A DNA stretch of 64,000 bases from positions 11,604 through 75,603 of the forward strand of contig JBNJDQ010000001.1 of NCBI GenBank assembly GCA_051745065.1, written 5' to 3'. Below, in pieces: positions 51,168-59,502 of the stretch (the first letter of the stretch is position 1; every line of letters starts with the position of its first letter). The position numbers and the translations under genes were made by a program. A model generated the notes under the pieces. The model was given only the letters and a program-made list of their open reading frames with translations, was not told the DNA's origin and did no database searches. The stretch is from Chitinivibrio sp051745065. GTDB lineage: Bacteria; Fibrobacterota; Chitinivibrionia; Chitinivibrionales; Chitinivibrionaceae.

Positions 51168-52799
51168 ATGGTGGAAGCAGAAAATCCGGAACATAATGAG
51201 AGCCGGACAGCAGATGTAAAGGAACAGGAAGACCGACCTGGCGAGACTCTGTCACCGCGGGAAATTGATACGATGAAATCAATTATCCGCCGAATGGCAG
51301 CAATGGATTTTTCCGTTTCTCCCGATACGACAGAAGACTCAACAGGACTTCTGGCTGAGCTTGTACTGTTGCAGAAAAATCTTGAAGAGCGCTTTGCCGA
51401 TACCCTCGGCGATTCCGCCGGGCTTTTGAAATCTGCAGAGGAACTCAACACGGGCAGTCGATCCATTCGCGACCGCAATATCCGGATATTCCGTGATACG
51501 GCCTCCGTTGCAGCATCCACCAATGAGATGAACGGAAATATGAACACAGTCTCTTCGGCAACGGAAGAGCTGAGCATCAATATGAACACCATTGCCGACG
51601 CATCCCGTGAAAGCCGCGAAAGCATCAGCTCCATCTCCGACAGTACAAAAGAACTCACCACTGCAGCCGACGAGATTGCCCGCAGCACGGAAACAGCCAC
51701 GGAAATCACGGCCCGCGCCCTGACAAGCGCCGAAGAATCGTCGCGTACAGTAAACGAACTGGAGGAAGCCGCCCGGGACATCGGTGAAGTAACGGTAACA
51801 ATCTCCGATATTTCCGATCAGACAAAGCTTCTTGCCCTCAATGCCACTATCGAAGCAGCCCGTGCCGGGGAAGCGGGGCGCGGTTTTGCCGTAGTTGCCA
51901 AAGAGGTAAAGGAACTGGCCCTGCAGACAAGCAGCTCCACGGGAAATATACAGAAGAAAGTGGATATCATTCAGCGGGCGACAAACCGTACCATTACGGC
52001 CATCGGTTCAATTCGCGATGTTATCAACGAAGTAAATGATGTGGTAACAACTATTGCTTCTGCTTCGGAGGAACAGTCCGCCAGCACCGGTGATATTGCT
52101 GACTACATTCTGAAAACCACGGAGCGCATTGACTCCATGGCTGAAAGTGTTCAGCAGGGAGCCCAGGCCGTGCAGGATGTGAATGTCAGCATCAACGATA
52201 CCACGGAGCTCTCCAACCGGGTCACCGAATCAATCAACCGGATTCAGGAGGAAAGCGAAACAATCAAGAACCTTTCTGTAAAGAACTACATTACCGCCCT
52301 GGAAACCACGGGACAGGGAGAAGCTCTGCACGACAGCTGTGCCGCCGTGGCCCTGCCTGCCGGAAAAAAGGAGAAAGCCGAAGAAGAGGCACCGGTGTTC
52401 TGTAAGTTCTCTCCCTCCTATGATGTACAGGTACCCAAAATGAACAGCGACCATGACCGGATTTTTCAGCTGATCGATGCTGTCAGCAAAACGGTAAAGG
52501 CCGATGCTCCCCGAAAGAATCTGGTGCAGGATCTGCAAAACCTTCAATCCTTCACGGAAGAGCATTTTGCCCGCGAGGAAAAGCTGATGCAACAGCGGGA
52601 ATACCCGGAATATCCCGCGCAGAAAAAGGCCCACACCAAACTTCTCGATACGGTGGCACAGATTATTTCCGACGTTGAGCAGGAGAAGGAAGTGGATCTT
52701 ATTGAAATGATGGTCTTCTTTCGTGAGTGGCTGGTAAAACATATTCAGGGAATGGATAAAAAATACGCCCCCTGGCTGAAAGACGGAAAGGACGCCTGA
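51168..52799 (+). CDS. Soluble chemoreceptor with hemerythrin domain lacking one iron-ligand His
   Basis: A 543-residue paralogue of the receptor at 46410: coiled coil with tip ISDQTKLLALNATIEAARAG and EAGRGFAVVAKEVKEL (about 218-255), no membrane segment, and a C-terminal hemerythrin domain (419-543). Ligand positions by spacing are His 429, His 466, Glu 470, Gln 485, His 489, His 525 and Asp 530. The fourth, normally His (His 462 in the sister), is Gln, read from the CAG codon. The domain could bind iron less tightly, hold one metal, or sense a different ligand. GAGGTG precedes the ATG. It is followed by cheW, with which it must pair. Confidence 0.9.
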   Translation: MVEAENPEHNESRTADVKEQEDRPGETLSPREIDTMKSIIRRMAAMDFSVSPDTTEDSTGLLAELVLLQKNLEERFADTLGDSAGLLKSAEELNTGSRSIRDRNIRIFRDTASVAASTNEMNGNMNTVSSATEELSINMNTIADASRESRESISSISDSTKELTTAADEIARSTETATEITARALTSAEESSRTVNELEEAARDIGEVTVTISDISDQTKLLALNATIEAARAGEAGRGFAVVAKEVKELALQTSSSTGNIQKKVDIIQRATNRTITAIGSIRDVINEVNDVVTTIASASEEQSASTGDIADYILKTTERIDSMAESVQQGAQAVQDVNVSINDTTELSNRVTESINRIQEESETIKNLSVKNYITALETTGQGEALHDSCAAVALPAGKKEKAEEEAPVFCKFSPSYDVQVPKMNSDHDRIFQLIDAVSKTVKADAPRKNLVQDLQNLQSFTEEHFAREEKLMQQREYPEYPAQKKAHTKLLDTVAQIISDVEQEKEVDLIEMMVFFREWLVKHIQGMDKKYAPWLKDGKDA

Positions 52800-52801
52800 C
52801 A

Positions 52802-53257
52802 ATGGATGAACGCAGCAATGAACTGCCCGCGGAAGTTCTGCTCTTTTCCATCAGAGGTACTCTCTGCGCCATGGATATCCTTTCAGTGCGGGAAATTCAG
52901 CGCACCGGCGATATTACACCGGTCTTTGGCGCTCCAAAGGACATTGCCGGAATTATCAACATCCGCGGGCAAATCCTTACCATGATCAATCTGCCTGAGC
53001 GTTTTCCCGGTTCCCCGAATGCATCGACCCAGGGTGGCAAAACGATTATTGTTCCCTGGCACGGGGAGGATGTGGGCCTTCTTGTGGACCATGTTGAAGA
53101 TATAATCCCCCTGGATGAACAGAATGTATTTTCCGTTCCTTCAAATCTGCAGCCGGAATTCAGTCGATACTGCAGTCGGGTCTACCGCTTTGACGACCGG
53201 ATGATACCGATCCTTGAACTTGAAGATCTTTTGCAGCAGGAGGAGCTGAGCAAATGA
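52802..53257 (+). CDS. cheW: Chemotaxis coupling protein CheW
   Basis: A 151-residue CheW, the scaffold between receptors and CheA. It has EVLLFSIRGTLCAMDILSVREI at the start, IAGIINIRGQILTMINL (about 52-68, the receptor/P5 contact) and the second barrel GEDVGLLVDHVEDIIPL. It ends DRMIPILELEDLL. AAAGGA precedes the ATG. It sits directly after the second receptor gene and overlaps cheB by four bases. Confidence 0.93.
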   Translation: MDERSNELPAEVLLFSIRGTLCAMDILSVREIQRTGDITPVFGAPKDIAGIINIRGQILTMINLPERFPGSPNASTQGGKTIIVPWHGEDVGLLVDHVEDIIPLDEQNVFSVPSNLQPEFSRYCSRVYRFDDRMIPILELEDLLQQEELSK

Positions 53258-54285
53258 AGCGCGTACTCATCGTAGATGACTCCCTGGTATACCGTCGAAT
53301 CCTTTCCGGAATAATCAGTGAAATTCCCAATCTTCGTGTTGCCGGCCAGGGGCGAAACGGCCGGGATGCTCTGCGTAAAGCAGAACTGTTGAAACCGGAT
53401 ATTATTACGCTGGATATTGAAATGCCCGTCATGGACGGCATTGAAGCGCTGGACCACATTACACAAAACTGGCCGGATGTCCCCGTGATCATGCTCAGCT
53501 CCACAACAAAATTCGGGGCTGATGCCACAATCACCGCCCTGAACCACGGAGCATTCACCTTCATCGCAAAACCGGCGATCAGCGGTGATGCCGCGCGGGA
53601 AGAACTGGTAATGCATCTGAGCCGCGCCTTTCGCGAAATTGAACGAAGTACCGCCGGAAAAGAACCACTGCCGCATACAGAACACCCGCCGGCGCCGAAA
53701 CCGCATAAAAAAGGATTTTCCCGCCCCGAGGTGGTTGTCATGGGCGCTTCCACGGGCGGCCCCAAAGCACTGTCCGAAGTAATTCCCGCATTACCGGGAA
53801 CTCTCGGCTGTCCCCTGCTTCTTGTACAGCATATGCCGGCAGGTTTTACCCGGTCCCTTGCAGAATCCCTGAACCGGCGCGCCGCCCTTACCGTAAAAGA
53901 AGCGACTGACCGGGAAACTCTTCGCCCGAATACCGTCTACATCGCCCCGGGAGGACGACACATGAAAGTGCATGCGGGACAAATCATTCTGACCGATGAT
54001 CCGCCGGAACGGCATTGCCGCCCCTCCGTTAATTACCTCTTTCGTTCCGCAGCACGGGAATACGGCGACCGCCTGTGCGCAGTAATACTGACGGGCATGG
54101 GTGATGACGGGACAGAAGGTTTGCGGGCAATCAAGAATGCAGGAAACCCCAAAGTAATCGGACAGGACGAAAACACCTGCGTGGTGTACGGCATGCCCCG
54201 TGAGGCCTTTCGCGCCGGTGTGGTGGATGTACAGGTCCCGCTTTCCGCCATTGCTGCCGAGATCGGAGCTTCACTCAGACCATGA
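53254..54285 (+). CDS. cheB: Chemotaxis protein-glutamate methylesterase CheB
   Basis: A 343-residue response regulator. The receiver (1-125) has VLIVDDSLVYRR, IITLDIEMPVMDG (phospho-Asp 54 or so) and TFIAKPA. The methylesterase domain (about 155-340) holds the catalytic triad: Ser in MGASTGGPKAL, His in LLLVQHMPAGFT and Asp in ILTGMGDDGTEG. It removes methyl groups from, and deamidates, receptor glutamates for adaptation. It overlaps cheW and cheR by four bases each, so translation is coupled. Confidence 0.96.
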   Translation: MKRVLIVDDSLVYRRILSGIISEIPNLRVAGQGRNGRDALRKAELLKPDIITLDIEMPVMDGIEALDHITQNWPDVPVIMLSSTTKFGADATITALNHGAFTFIAKPAISGDAAREELVMHLSRAFREIERSTAGKEPLPHTEHPPAPKPHKKGFSRPEVVVMGASTGGPKALSEVIPALPGTLGCPLLLVQHMPAGFTRSLAESLNRRAALTVKEATDRETLRPNTVYIAPGGRHMKVHAGQIILTDDPPERHCRPSVNYLFRSAAREYGDRLCAVILTGMGDDGTEGLRAIKNAGNPKVIGQDENTCVVYGMPREAFRAGVVDVQVPLSAIAAEIGASLRP

Positions 54286-55097
54286 ATATTTCTGATGACG
54301 ATTTTTCCACGCTTCAAAAGATCCTCTACGACGAAAGCGGCATATTCCTGCCCGAAACAAAAGACTATCTACTGCGCACACGCCTCACCGGCGTCATGCA
54401 CCGTGAAGGAATCGGCTCCCTGGAAGAGATTATCCGCCGCATTCGTACGGAACAGGCTCTCCGGCACATCTTTGTCGATGCCATGACCACAAATGAGACG
54501 TCTTTTTTTCGGGAACGGCCGGTTTTCAAGGCCCTGGCGGGCACGCTTCTGCCCGAACTTCTTGCACACAGAAACGGCCAGATACGAATTTGGTCTGCCG
54601 CAGCCTCCACGGGGCAGGAAGCTTACAGTCTCCTCATGGCGGTGGAAGAGGAAGGAGATATCACCGATTCTGCACGCCTTGAACTGGTGGGTACAGATAT
54701 CTCCCGCAGGGCCGTGGAAAAAGCCGTGGAGGGTATCTACAGTTCCTTTGAGCTGGGGCGCGGCCTCACACGGATTGAACAGGATCGCTACTTTACGAAA
54801 ATCCGCCCCACCATGTTTCAGATCCGCAGGGATCTTCGCCGGCGCGTCAGCTTTCGCCGCACAAATCTGCTCCGCCCCGCTCAGGTGTACGGCCCCTTTG
54901 ATCTGGTACTGTGCCGAAATGTTGCCATCTACTTTAATGATGAAGACAAAAGACGGCTTTTTTCTGCGGTGGCACAGCGTATGCATCCCGGTGCGATTCT
55001 TGTAATCGGCTCCACGGAGCAGATCCCCTACATGGCTGACATTTTTACCAAAGTCAATCATGCAGGCATTACTGTATACCGGAAAAAACTGCGGTAA
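54282..55097 (+). CDS. cheR: Chemotaxis protein methyltransferase CheR
   Basis: A 271-residue SAM-dependent methyltransferase: N-terminal helical domain (FSTLQKILYDESGIFLP, TNETSFFRERPVFK), SAM-binding IWSAAASTGQEAYSLLM (about 102-118) and FDLVLCRNVAIYFNDE (about 205-220). The common start of the SAM loop is ASCSTGEE/ASSGEE; here it is AASTGQE. It methylates glutamates of the operon's receptors. It is the last gene of the second chemosensory operon. Confidence 0.95.
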   Translation: MNISDDDFSTLQKILYDESGIFLPETKDYLLRTRLTGVMHREGIGSLEEIIRRIRTEQALRHIFVDAMTTNETSFFRERPVFKALAGTLLPELLAHRNGQIRIWSAAASTGQEAYSLLMAVEEEGDITDSARLELVGTDISRRAVEKAVEGIYSSFELGRGLTRIEQDRYFTKIRPTMFQIRRDLRRRVSFRRTNLLRPAQVYGPFDLVLCRNVAIYFNDEDKRRLFSAVAQRMHPGAILVIGSTEQIPYMADIFTKVNHAGITVYRKKLR

Positions 55098-55171
55098 AGC
55101 GTTTCGCCCAGCGTCCCTGAGCTGACAGGGGCCCACGTATAACACGGCAATTGAATGCCTTCTGCCATATA

Positions 55172-55203
55172 CAAAAGGAGCGCTCCTTCCGGAACACTCC
55201 TCT
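55172..55203. terminator. Bidirectional terminator between cheR and hsp20
   Basis: AGGAGCG/CACTCCT pairing (one wobble) with an inner TTCC/GGAA. On the minus strand it is followed by TTTTGT after hsp20; on the plus strand by TCTTTAATT after cheR. It is the only stop signal between the convergent genes. Confidence 0.65.
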
Positions 55204-55230
55204 TTAATTGTTTGAATGAAGGAATCCCGC

Positions 55231-55647
55231 TTATTTCACGGAGATATCAATCTCCCGGGATTTTTTCTCACCGCTTTTCTTCAGGTCAATTTCAAGCACT
55301 CCGTTCTTCATCTTCGCGGTGGTCTTGTCTCCCTGAACATCATCGGGCAGACGGAACTCACGTTTGAAGCTGCCGAAGCTCCGCTCGGAATAATGATAGC
55401 CCTTTTCGTCAGTGGTGGTCTCATCTTTGCGTTCACCGCTGATGCGCAGCATATCATTCTCAACGGTTACGTTGACATCTTTCTTCTCCATGCCGGGAAG
55501 ATCAACACTGATCACGTAGGAATCATCATTCTCCCGAATGTCCACGGATGGATTCATAACCGCTGCGCGGTCCAGGTTGTAATTGTTACCGAAAACTTCA
55601 TCCATGAGAGAAGAAAACGGATTGGATGAACGTACAATATTTGACAT
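55231..55647 (-). CDS. hsp20: Small heat-shock protein, Hsp20 family
   Basis: A 138-residue alpha-crystallin chaperone that holds unfolding proteins without ATP. It has the N-terminal arm (RSSNPFSSLMDEVFGNNY), the crystallin domain (PSVDIRENDDSYVISVDLPG, KDVNVTVENDMLRISGER) and the A-x-x-x-NGVLE-type end KMKNGVLEIDL, then the tail. GGAGG precedes the ATG. It is likely driven by the sigma-54 promoter at 55720-55735, which would need an enhancer-binding protein not seen in this window. Confidence 0.95.
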   Translation of the reverse strand: MSNIVRSSNPFSSLMDEVFGNNYNLDRAAVMNPSVDIRENDDSYVISVDLPGMEKKDVNVTVENDMLRISGERKDETTTDEKGYHYSERSFGSFKREFRLPDDVQGDKTTAKMKNGVLEIDLKKSGEKKSREIDISVK

Positions 55648-55719
55648 AACTACCTCCTTGAAATGCAGTTAAATTCGCTGCTCAATCTTTTTGCACGATA
55701 TCTTTTTCACCATCTCACT

Positions 55720-55735
55720 TGCAAGAGCCGTGCCA
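55720..55735 (-). promoter_or_regulatory. Sigma-54 promoter of hsp20
   Basis: On the minus strand TGGCACG-GCTC-TTGCA, with the GG and GC elements at the required spacing, matches the sigma-54 consensus TGGCACG-N4-TTGCW at every position. The expected start of transcription is near 55709, about 60 bases before the hsp20 ATG. Confidence 0.85.
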
Positions 55736-55762
55736 AAACGGGAAATGCCCGTGCACAGACGC

Positions 55763-55778
55763 TATATCGTACGAGATA
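55763..55778. promoter_or_regulatory. Palindrome upstream of the hsp20 sigma-54 promoter, possible activator site
   Basis: TATATCGTACGAGATA is a 16-base near-perfect palindrome (one mismatched pair), centred about 60 bases upstream of the predicted start. A related half, ATATCGTGC, recurs on the minus strand near 55694-55704. Either could bind the enhancer-binding protein that sigma-54 needs; this is inference. Confidence 0.45.
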
Positions 55779-55874
55779 AAAACAATTGTTTAAATCTATA
55801 ACGGTGCAGAGCGTTCAATAATAAAACAGGAACAAATACCACTCTGCAGGAGAAATCCGACCGGAAAGATGCAC

Positions 55875-56834
55875 CTATGAAACCAGATGACAGCGAACCC
55901 GACGGCCGCAGGATTTTTCCTCCATCACAGGAGCAGTACGGGTACACAGATTTTCTGCACGGGGACAGCGGGGATGAAAGGTGCAGCCCCGCGGTGGATC
56001 TGAGGGAGAGGGAAGGATATCATTACGCAGCTCCAGGGGTGCGCGCTGCCCGGCTATATCCGGTGCGGCGGCAATAAGGGCCTGTGTGTAGGGATGGCAG
56101 GGATTGCTGATAAGGTCCCGGCGGGTACCTTCCTCCACGACTTCCCCCAGATACATCACCATAACGCGGTCACTGATATGATTGATAACAGCAAGATCGT
56201 GGGATATAAAAAGCAGGGAGATTTTCTTTTCTTCCCGAATCTCCCGGAGAAGATTCAGGATCTGGGCCTGCACGGACACATCCAGGGCGGAAACAGCTTC
56301 ATCGGCAATAATCAGGGCCGGATCCAGAGCAAGAGCGCGGGCAATGGCAATGCGCTGACACTGACCGCCGGAAAACTGATGCGGCAGACGCTGCATCTGA
56401 TCGGCGGCAATTCCCGTGCGTTGAAGCAGGCGTAGGGCCCGCTTCCGAATAGCTCCGGCACTGTCCCGGGTATGAATCCGCAGGGGTTCCTCCACGGATT
56501 TAATCACAGGAATCCGTGGATTCAGGGAACTGAGGGCATCCTGAAAGATAATCTGCATATGCCGCCGGGCTTTGCGCAGATCCGTGCGCTTCATGGCAGT
56601 TACTTCTTCCCCACGCAGAAAAACCCGTCCCGCCGTTGGTGCCAGAAGGCGCAGAATTGTGCGGGCAAGGGTGGATTTTCCACACCCCGATTCACCGACA
56701 ACACCAAGAACTTCGTTTTCCCCCATGGAAAATGAAACATCATGCACCGCCCGTATTTCCTCCTGTACCCGCCCTGTAATAAGACTGCGGCTCAGGGCAA
56801 AGTATTTACTCAGATTCTGTACTGTCAGCACCAT
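55875..56834 (-). CDS. oppF: Oligopeptide/dipeptide ABC transporter ATP-binding protein (OppF/DppF type)
   Basis: A 319-residue ABC ATPase: Walker A GESGCGKSTLAR (about 51-62), Q-loop IIFQDALSSLNPR, signature FSGGQCQRIAIARAL, Walker B ALIIADEAVSALDVSVQ, and the switch His in FISHDLAVI. The C-terminal CTFHPRCPRAENLC stretch is the Opp/Dpp cysteine motif (possible iron-sulfur or zinc site). The ATG at 56832-56834 has GAGGAACACC upstream; it overlaps the partner gene by 29 bases. No permease or binding-protein gene is in the window. Confidence 0.9.
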   Translation of the reverse strand: MVLTVQNLSKYFALSRSLITGRVQEEIRAVHDVSFSMGENEVLGVVGESGCGKSTLARTILRLLAPTAGRVFLRGEEVTAMKRTDLRKARRHMQIIFQDALSSLNPRIPVIKSVEEPLRIHTRDSAGAIRKRALRLLQRTGIAADQMQRLPHQFSGGQCQRIAIARALALDPALIIADEAVSALDVSVQAQILNLLREIREEKKISLLFISHDLAVINHISDRVMVMYLGEVVEEGTRRDLISNPCHPYTQALIAAAPDIAGQRAPLELRNDILPSPSDPPRGCTFHPRCPRAENLCTRTAPVMEEKSCGRRVRCHLVS

Positions 56835-57804
56835 GGTGTTCCTCATCTAAAAGAAAACAGTGTACAATATGCCCCGTCCTGCCGAACGCCGGAGGTGTCT
56901 CCCGCCGGCACCGGGCAAACACGCGGGGACAGCGATTGGCAAAAGGACAGCCCACGGCTTCCTGCAAACGCGGCTCAACCTGCCCCGGAACTGCCGCAAG
57001 GGGCCGGGCCGCATCCTCTGCATTCAGGGTGGGAACCGCCCGCAGCAGTCCCTGAGTATAGGGGTGAGCAGGAGCATCCAGGATTGTCCGCACCGGGCCG
57101 GACTCTGCAACGCACCCCGCATAGAGCACGGTGACACGATCGGCAATCCTTGCAACAACCCCCAGATCATGGGTAATAAAAAGAATTGAGAGGTCCATGG
57201 TATCCCGCAGATGCAGCATCTCCTCAAGAATCCGCGCCTGAACAGTCACATCCAAAGCAGTTGTAGGTTCATCGGCAATCAGCAGATCCGGCTGACCGGC
57301 AATGGCCATGGCAATCATCACGCGCTGACGCATTCCGCCGGACAACTCATGGGGATACTGATGAACCCGGCGCCGGGCATCCTGAATATGGACCCGCTGA
57401 AAAAGGTTTTGGGCCTCCTGTAATGCTTCGGCGCGGGGCATTCCCCGATGCAGCTGGAGCACTTCCGCCACCTGATCACCGCAGGTATAAACGGGATTGA
57501 GGGAGTTCATGGGATCCTGAAAGATCATGCTGATACGTCCGCCGCGCACCCGGCGCATTTGCCCGGCGCTCAGGTGCAGAAGATTTTCTCCCTGAAAGAG
57601 AATCTCCCCACCGTCAATACGGCCGGGCGGCTCAATTAAGGAAAGGACACCCAGGGAGGTAACGGATTTTCCGCATCCGGATTCACCCACAAGACAGTGT
57701 ATCTCACCGGGGTGAACCGTCAGAGAAAGCTTATCCACCGCCCGGAGACGACCGCCGGCATGGGGAAAGCTGATACTGAGTTTTTTTATCTGCAGGGTCT
57801 TCAT
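56806..57804 (-). CDS. oppD: Oligopeptide/dipeptide ABC transporter ATP-binding protein (OppD/DppD type)
   Basis: A 332-residue ABC ATPase: Walker A GESGCGKSVTSLG (about 40-52), Q-loop MIFQDPMNSLNP, signature LSGGMRQRVMIAMAI, Walker B LLIADEPTTALDVTVQ, switch His in FITHDLGVV, and the C-terminal CPFANRCPRVFARC cluster. It pairs with OppF to energise peptide or nickel uptake. The two genes form a stand-alone pair with no permease here, divergent from the pseudouridine synthase gene. They may serve permeases encoded elsewhere. Confidence 0.9.
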   Translation of the reverse strand: MKTLQIKKLSISFPHAGGRLRAVDKLSLTVHPGEIHCLVGESGCGKSVTSLGVLSLIEPPGRIDGGEILFQGENLLHLSAGQMRRVRGGRISMIFQDPMNSLNPVYTCGDQVAEVLQLHRGMPRAEALQEAQNLFQRVHIQDARRRVHQYPHELSGGMRQRVMIAMAIAGQPDLLIADEPTTALDVTVQARILEEMLHLRDTMDLSILFITHDLGVVARIADRVTVLYAGCVAESGPVRTILDAPAHPYTQGLLRAVPTLNAEDAARPLAAVPGQVEPRLQEAVGCPFANRCPRVFARCRRETPPAFGRTGHIVHCFLLDEEHHGADSTESE

Positions 57805-57863
57805 ATATTTTTATGCTCCGTTCGAAGTAAAGATATATAAGGATACAGCAAAGGGGAAAGAAA

Positions 57864-58772
57864 ATGGCCGAGGAGATTCGCATTGACCGTTCACAGGCAC
57901 AGCAGCGCATGGACCGGTTTCTCTGTAAATACCTGTCCGCCTCTTCAAAAGGAAATATTCACCGGCTTCTGCGCAAAAAGATCATTCGACGTAACGGGGC
58001 AAAAGCAGATCCCTCAGATCGGATCAACCAGGGAGACATTGTAACAATCCGCCTGGCGCCGGAAGTCATTACCCATCTGCGCCGCAGCAATGCCCGCCCG
58101 GAAAACCGCTCCCCCCTGAGCATTCTTTCGGAGGACACGGAGATTCTTGCTGTTTCCAAGCCTGCGGGACAACTCGTCCATCCCGACCAACCTCAGGACA
58201 GCTCGGCTCTGACAGCTCAGATCAACTGGTATCTGCGCGACTGCATTACGCAAACCTTTGCACCGGCACCGATCAACCGCCTGGACCGTAACACCGGCGG
58301 TATCATCCTGATCGGCAAGACGTATCCCGCTCTGAAGCAGCTGAACGAAGCCATGCGCACGGGAAAGATCCGCAAATGGTACTGCGCCGTTGCCGAAGGC
58401 ATAAATCTTCCTGAAAAGGGGGAGGTTCGGGGCAGACAGATAAAGGATCACCGAAATAATCGCGTGCGCCTTGTTTCGCCCGACGGGAGTGACGGCAGGG
58501 TGGTACACACACGCTATCGTGTACTGCATCAGAAAGAAGGGCTCTCATTCTGTGAGGTTGAACTGCTGACCGGACGGTCCCATCAGATACGGGCGGCCTT
58601 TGCCTCTCTCGGGGCACCTCTGGTCGGAGACCTTAAATACGGCGGGCACCGCCACGGCGCGATCCGCAGTCAGCTGCTGCATTGCTGGCGCATGGAGGCA
58701 GCCGGCCGCATCTGGGAGGATACCCAAAACCCGGTAACAAAGTTCTGGAAAAACAACACCGCCCGTGACTGA
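57864..58772 (+). CDS. rluC: RluA-family pseudouridine synthase (RluC/RluD-like)
   Basis: A 302-residue enzyme with an N-terminal S4 domain (MDRFLCKYLSASSKGNIHRLLRKKIIRRNG) and the RluA-type catalytic domain, with the catalytic Asp in NRLDRNTGGIILIGKT (about 138-153), where the usual HRLD is NRLD. GRSHQIRAAFASLGAPLVGD near the end is the family's RNA-binding segment. It makes pseudouridine in 23S rRNA; whether at RluC or RluD sites is not decidable by eye. AAGGGG and AAAG precede the ATG. Confidence 0.9.
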   Translation: MAEEIRIDRSQAQQRMDRFLCKYLSASSKGNIHRLLRKKIIRRNGAKADPSDRINQGDIVTIRLAPEVITHLRRSNARPENRSPLSILSEDTEILAVSKPAGQLVHPDQPQDSSALTAQINWYLRDCITQTFAPAPINRLDRNTGGIILIGKTYPALKQLNEAMRTGKIRKWYCAVAEGINLPEKGEVRGRQIKDHRNNRVRLVSPDGSDGRVVHTRYRVLHQKEGLSFCEVELLTGRSHQIRAAFASLGAPLVGDLKYGGHRHGAIRSQLLHCWRMEAAGRIWEDTQNPVTKFWKNNTARD

Positions 58773-58907
58773 ATACTGTTCAGAACGCTCCAGGGTGTCC
58801 CCCGGCCTGTAATCCCGGCGTGAAAGAACATCTTCCGTGCTGATCGATTCAGCCGAAAGGGGTGTAACAATCAGGAGCAGTGTCAGAAACACCCGTGATA
58901 TCCCCAT
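58545..58907 (-). CDS. Possible small exported protein overlapping rluC (doubtful)
   Basis: A 120-residue open frame whose first 21 residues (GISRVFLTLLLIVTPLSAES) are a convincing signal peptide, with GGAAG four bases upstream of the ATG. But the frame then runs 228 bases antisense into the 3' end of rluC, and the downstream translation (for example AGCLHAPAMQQL) has no family look. Either a short exported peptide with an antisense tail, or the 5' stub of a gene lost by rearrangement. No function is suggested. Confidence 0.25.
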   Translation of the reverse strand: MGISRVFLTLLLIVTPLSAESISTEDVLSRRDYRPGDTLERSEQYSVTGGVVFPELCYRVLGILPDAAGCLHAPAMQQLTADRAVAVPAVFKVSDQRCPERGKGRPYLMGPSGQQFNLTE

Positions 58908-59010
58908 GGGACTTCCGTTGCAGCAAAGGGATGTTTACAAAATACGGCAGAATCCATGCATGATGGCGCTACAGGGATGAAGAGATATATTTTGACTGTC
59001 GGAGGTATTC

Positions 59011-59502
59011 ATGATTTATCTCATGAGCGGCCCGGCCGGCGCTGGCAAATCAACTCTGGGAAAGATGCTTTCCCACACCCTTTCCCTGCCCTTCGTCGAG
59101 GGAGATAACTGGCACCCGCGGAAAAATATTCGTAAAATGTCTGCGGGCATTCCCCTGACGGACGAAGACCGCCGCCCCTGGCTGGAGGCTCTGGTCCGGA
59201 AACTGCATACCTGCACCGCCGCAGGAGCAGTTTGCACCTGTTCCGCCCTGAAACGCCGGTATCGCACGTATCTGCACCGGGAGTTACCCGGCCTCACCAT
59301 ACTCTTTCTTACCCTCAGCCGCGCCGAAGCCACCCGCCGTCTTGCACAGCGCTCACATTTTTTTGATCCCTCCCTGATCGATTCTCAGTTCGATACCCTG
59401 GAACCGCCCCTGCCTGCAGAAAATGTCCTCACGTACACTGCAGACACCACCCCGGAAGTTCTTCTCACCCGGATTCTGAAAGGAATCAACCATGATCTAT
59501 GA
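59011..59502 (+). CDS. gntK: Gluconokinase-type carbohydrate kinase
   Basis: A 163-residue P-loop kinase: Walker A MSGPAGAGKSTLGKML (about 5-20), substrate region EGDNWHPRKNIRKMSAGIPLTDEDRRPWL (GD and HP.N..KM), CSALKRRYRTYL and LTLSRAEATRRLAQRSHFF. These are the marks of thermoresistant gluconokinase, which phosphorylates D-gluconate to 6-phosphogluconate. The usual GHFM..SLLDSQF is SHFFDPSLIDSQFDTLEPP, close to canonical. GGAGG precedes the ATG; its end overlaps the cyclase gene by 11 bases. Confidence 0.9.
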   Translation: MIYLMSGPAGAGKSTLGKMLSHTLSLPFVEGDNWHPRKNIRKMSAGIPLTDEDRRPWLEALVRKLHTCTAAGAVCTCSALKRRYRTYLHRELPGLTILFLTLSRAEATRRLAQRSHFFDPSLIDSQFDTLEPPLPAENVLTYTADTTPEVLLTRILKGINHDL

